The notes beneath the pieces are model-generated. The model ran no database searches, was not told where the DNA came from, and saw nothing but the letters and a program-made list of their open reading frames with translations. The position numbers were made by a program, and so were the translations under genes. This document shows positions 62,853 through 64,000 of a DNA stretch of 64,000 nucleotides, piece by piece. This DNA comes from Natronorubrum halalkaliphilum (GTDB taxonomy: Archaea > Halobacteriota > Halobacteria > Halobacteriales > Natrialbaceae): positions 72,656-136,655 of the forward strand of contig NZ_WUYX01000053.1 of NCBI RefSeq assembly GCF_009834785.1. Reading direction: 5' to 3'. The stretch's first letter is position 1; every line of letters begins with the position of its first letter.

Positions 62853-63126
62853 CGAGTGAGTGAAAGGGCAAGACACACTTGAACGAACCTGTTGCGGCGG
62901 TATCAGCCAGCGGCTGGAATACGGCGTCTTCAACGCCGTGAACCGAAATCGAGTTTCGACGAATGGGCGATCGTTCAGCGAGGATTGACTTCGGGGGTGG
63001 GCACTCAGTTGCAAGGGTGGACGGCGGTCGCGAGCCAAACCCGGTTGCCGGCCGTGTTCGGACAACTCGAGTACGGATTCCGGCGGCAGTAGCCTTATCG
63101 AGGGCGACGGCGTAGTTTGGTATGCG

Positions 63127-64000
63127 ATGTCACAGCAAGAAATCCAACAGGAGCTGAACGTCGACCAGTACACGCTCGGACTCGTCGGTCCCGACCAGGA
63201 GTGGGCGGGCACCGTCGCTGACGGCGGGACGATCACGACGTACACCCCGCCGGGCTGTTGGGGCCCGATGGTGACACCCGAGTTCCACGGCGGCCACGAG
63301 GTCACTCGTCCGGTTCGCGTCGAGGGCGCGGAGATCGGCGACGCCGTCGCGCTCCACATTCGAGACGTCGAGGTGACGAGCATGGCGACGAGCACCGGGT
63401 CGATGGCCGAGCGCGAGGGCGCCTTCGGCGACGACCCCTTCGTCGATCACCGCTGTCCCGAGTGCGGCACCGAATGGCCCGAGACGGTCGTCGAGGGGAC
63501 CGGCGAGGACGCGATCAAATGCGCCGACTGTGGCGCGAACGCCTCCTCTTTCGGCTTCGAGTACGGCTACACCGTGGCATTCGACGACGACCACACCGTC
63601 GGGGTCACGGTCGACGAGAACGGCGCACACGAACTCGCCGAAAACGCCGACGAGGTGATGGATATTCCCGAAAACTCCCGTCAACACCCGATCTTGCTGT
63701 ACGAGCCCGGCGAGATGCCCGGCACCCTCGGACGGCTGCGTCCGTTCATCGGAAACGTCGGGACGACGCCGCCGGTCACGATGCCGGACTCCCACAACGC
63801 GGGGGATTTCGGCCAGTCCCTCATCGGCGCCGAACACGACTACGGCGTCGAAACCGAAGACGACCTCGAGGCCCGCACGGACGGCCACATGGACATCCCG
63901 CAGGTCCGGGCGGGCGCGACGCTCATCTGTCCGGTCAAGGTCGACGGGGCCGGCGTCTACGTCGGCGACCTGCACGCCAACCAGGGCGACGGCGAACTCT
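63127..64000 (+). CDS. Acetamidase/formamidase with zinc ribbon insert (3' end outside window)
   Basis: Starts ATG 63127 and is open to the right edge (291 codons visible). Family landmarks: TYTPPGCWGPMVTPEFHGGHEVTRPVRVEGAEIGDAVALHI, FGFEYGYTVAFDDDHTV, GTTPPVTMPDSHNAGDFG and GDLHANQGDGE (metal-site region). Between them lies a zinc ribbon with C110, C113 (HRCPECGTEW) and C132, C135 (KCADCG), which I do not expect in bacterial acetamidases. It would release ammonia from formamide or acetamide. TATA-like CCTTATCG lies about 27 nt upstream of the start. Confidence 0.88.
   Translation, partial: MSQQEIQQELNVDQYTLGLVGPDQEWAGTVADGGTITTYTPPGCWGPMVTPEFHGGHEVTRPVRVEGAEIGDAVALHIRDVEVTSMATSTGSMAEREGAFGDDPFVDHRCPECGTEWPETVVEGTGEDAIKCADCGANASSFGFEYGYTVAFDDDHTVGVTVDENGAHELAENADEVMDIPENSRQHPILLYEPGEMPGTLGRLRPFIGNVGTTPPVTMPDSHNAGDFGQSLIGAEHDYGVETEDDLEARTDGHMDIPQVRAGATLICPVKVDGAGVYVGDLHANQGDGEL

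Overview
The window is chromosomal DNA of an extremely halophilic archaeon (class Halobacteria, probably Natrialbales; the order is an inference). It is GC-rich with third-position G/C codons, its proteins are strongly acidic, and it carries an Orc1/Cdc6 initiator, archaeosine tRNA modification genes, bat-type HTH_10 regulators, Tat lipoproteins and many TATA boxes 25-30 nt upstream of the start codon, as expected for leaderless haloarchaeal transcripts. I found no rRNA, tRNA, CRISPR array or complete transposase. Nearly all of the sequence is ordinary gene-dense chromosome, with about 62 protein-coding genes.

Layout. 1-2.8 kb: two tandem paralogues of a secreted, extremely acidic repeat protein, the first running off the left edge. 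3.1-4.6 kb: tgtA. 4.7-10.5 kb: a copper-handling block, nosDFY, nosL, an SCO protein and a TauE/SafE membrane protein, with no nosZ in the window. 10.7-13.1 kb: HalOD1 protein, Lrp/AsnC regulator, TRAM protein, DMT exporter. 13.3-16.3 kb: arcS, a tiny zinc finger and a formyltransferase-like protein. 16.7-22.2 kb: an overlapping histidine kinase, receiver and receiver-GAF-bat operon. 22.6-25.2 kb: Orc1/Cdc6, then 1.5 kb without genes. 25.2-31.5 kb: hutUGIH with a divergent bat-type regulator. 31.7-36.6 kb: a GNAT protein, then a binding-protein/chemoreceptor pair. 36.9-40.8 kb: small hypotheticals, a ubiquitin-like SAMP/MoaD protein, azlCD and a flavin-type protein. 40.9-47.7 kb: zinc ribbons, a Cys-cluster bat regulator, a winged-helix regulator, a tungsten-type aldehyde ferredoxin oxidoreductase and a LOV-GAF-bat regulator. 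47.8-54.5 kb: the radical SAM archaeosine partner RaSEA, a double CheC, CheD and a multi-PAS kinase. 54.6-64 kb: purSQ, a SHOCT protein, a FeoB-like transporter, a decayed cobW with DUF7511-like and C2H2 neighbours, a Cys-tailed flavoprotein, purU, a universal stress protein, a small zinc protein and a zinc-ribbon acetamidase that runs off the right edge.

How they work together. TgtA, ArcS and RaSEA together cover archaeosine formation at position 15 of tRNA. The hut operon takes histidine to glutamate. Sensing is prominent: two large kinases, four bat/HTH_10 regulators (one with a LOV photoreceptor motif, one with a cysteine cluster), one chemoreceptor with its binding protein, and CheC/CheD adaptation proteins. 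Two families of about 85-bp palindromic, MITE-like elements sit between genes: one with two full copies, the other with three. Two copies of the latter form an inverted pair around a 2.8-kb segment and the third abuts the cheC start codon.

Limits: all family calls come from reading motifs by eye; no database search or alignment program was run. Start codons were chosen from TATA-box spacing, Shine-Dalgarno sequences and family length where these were visible.
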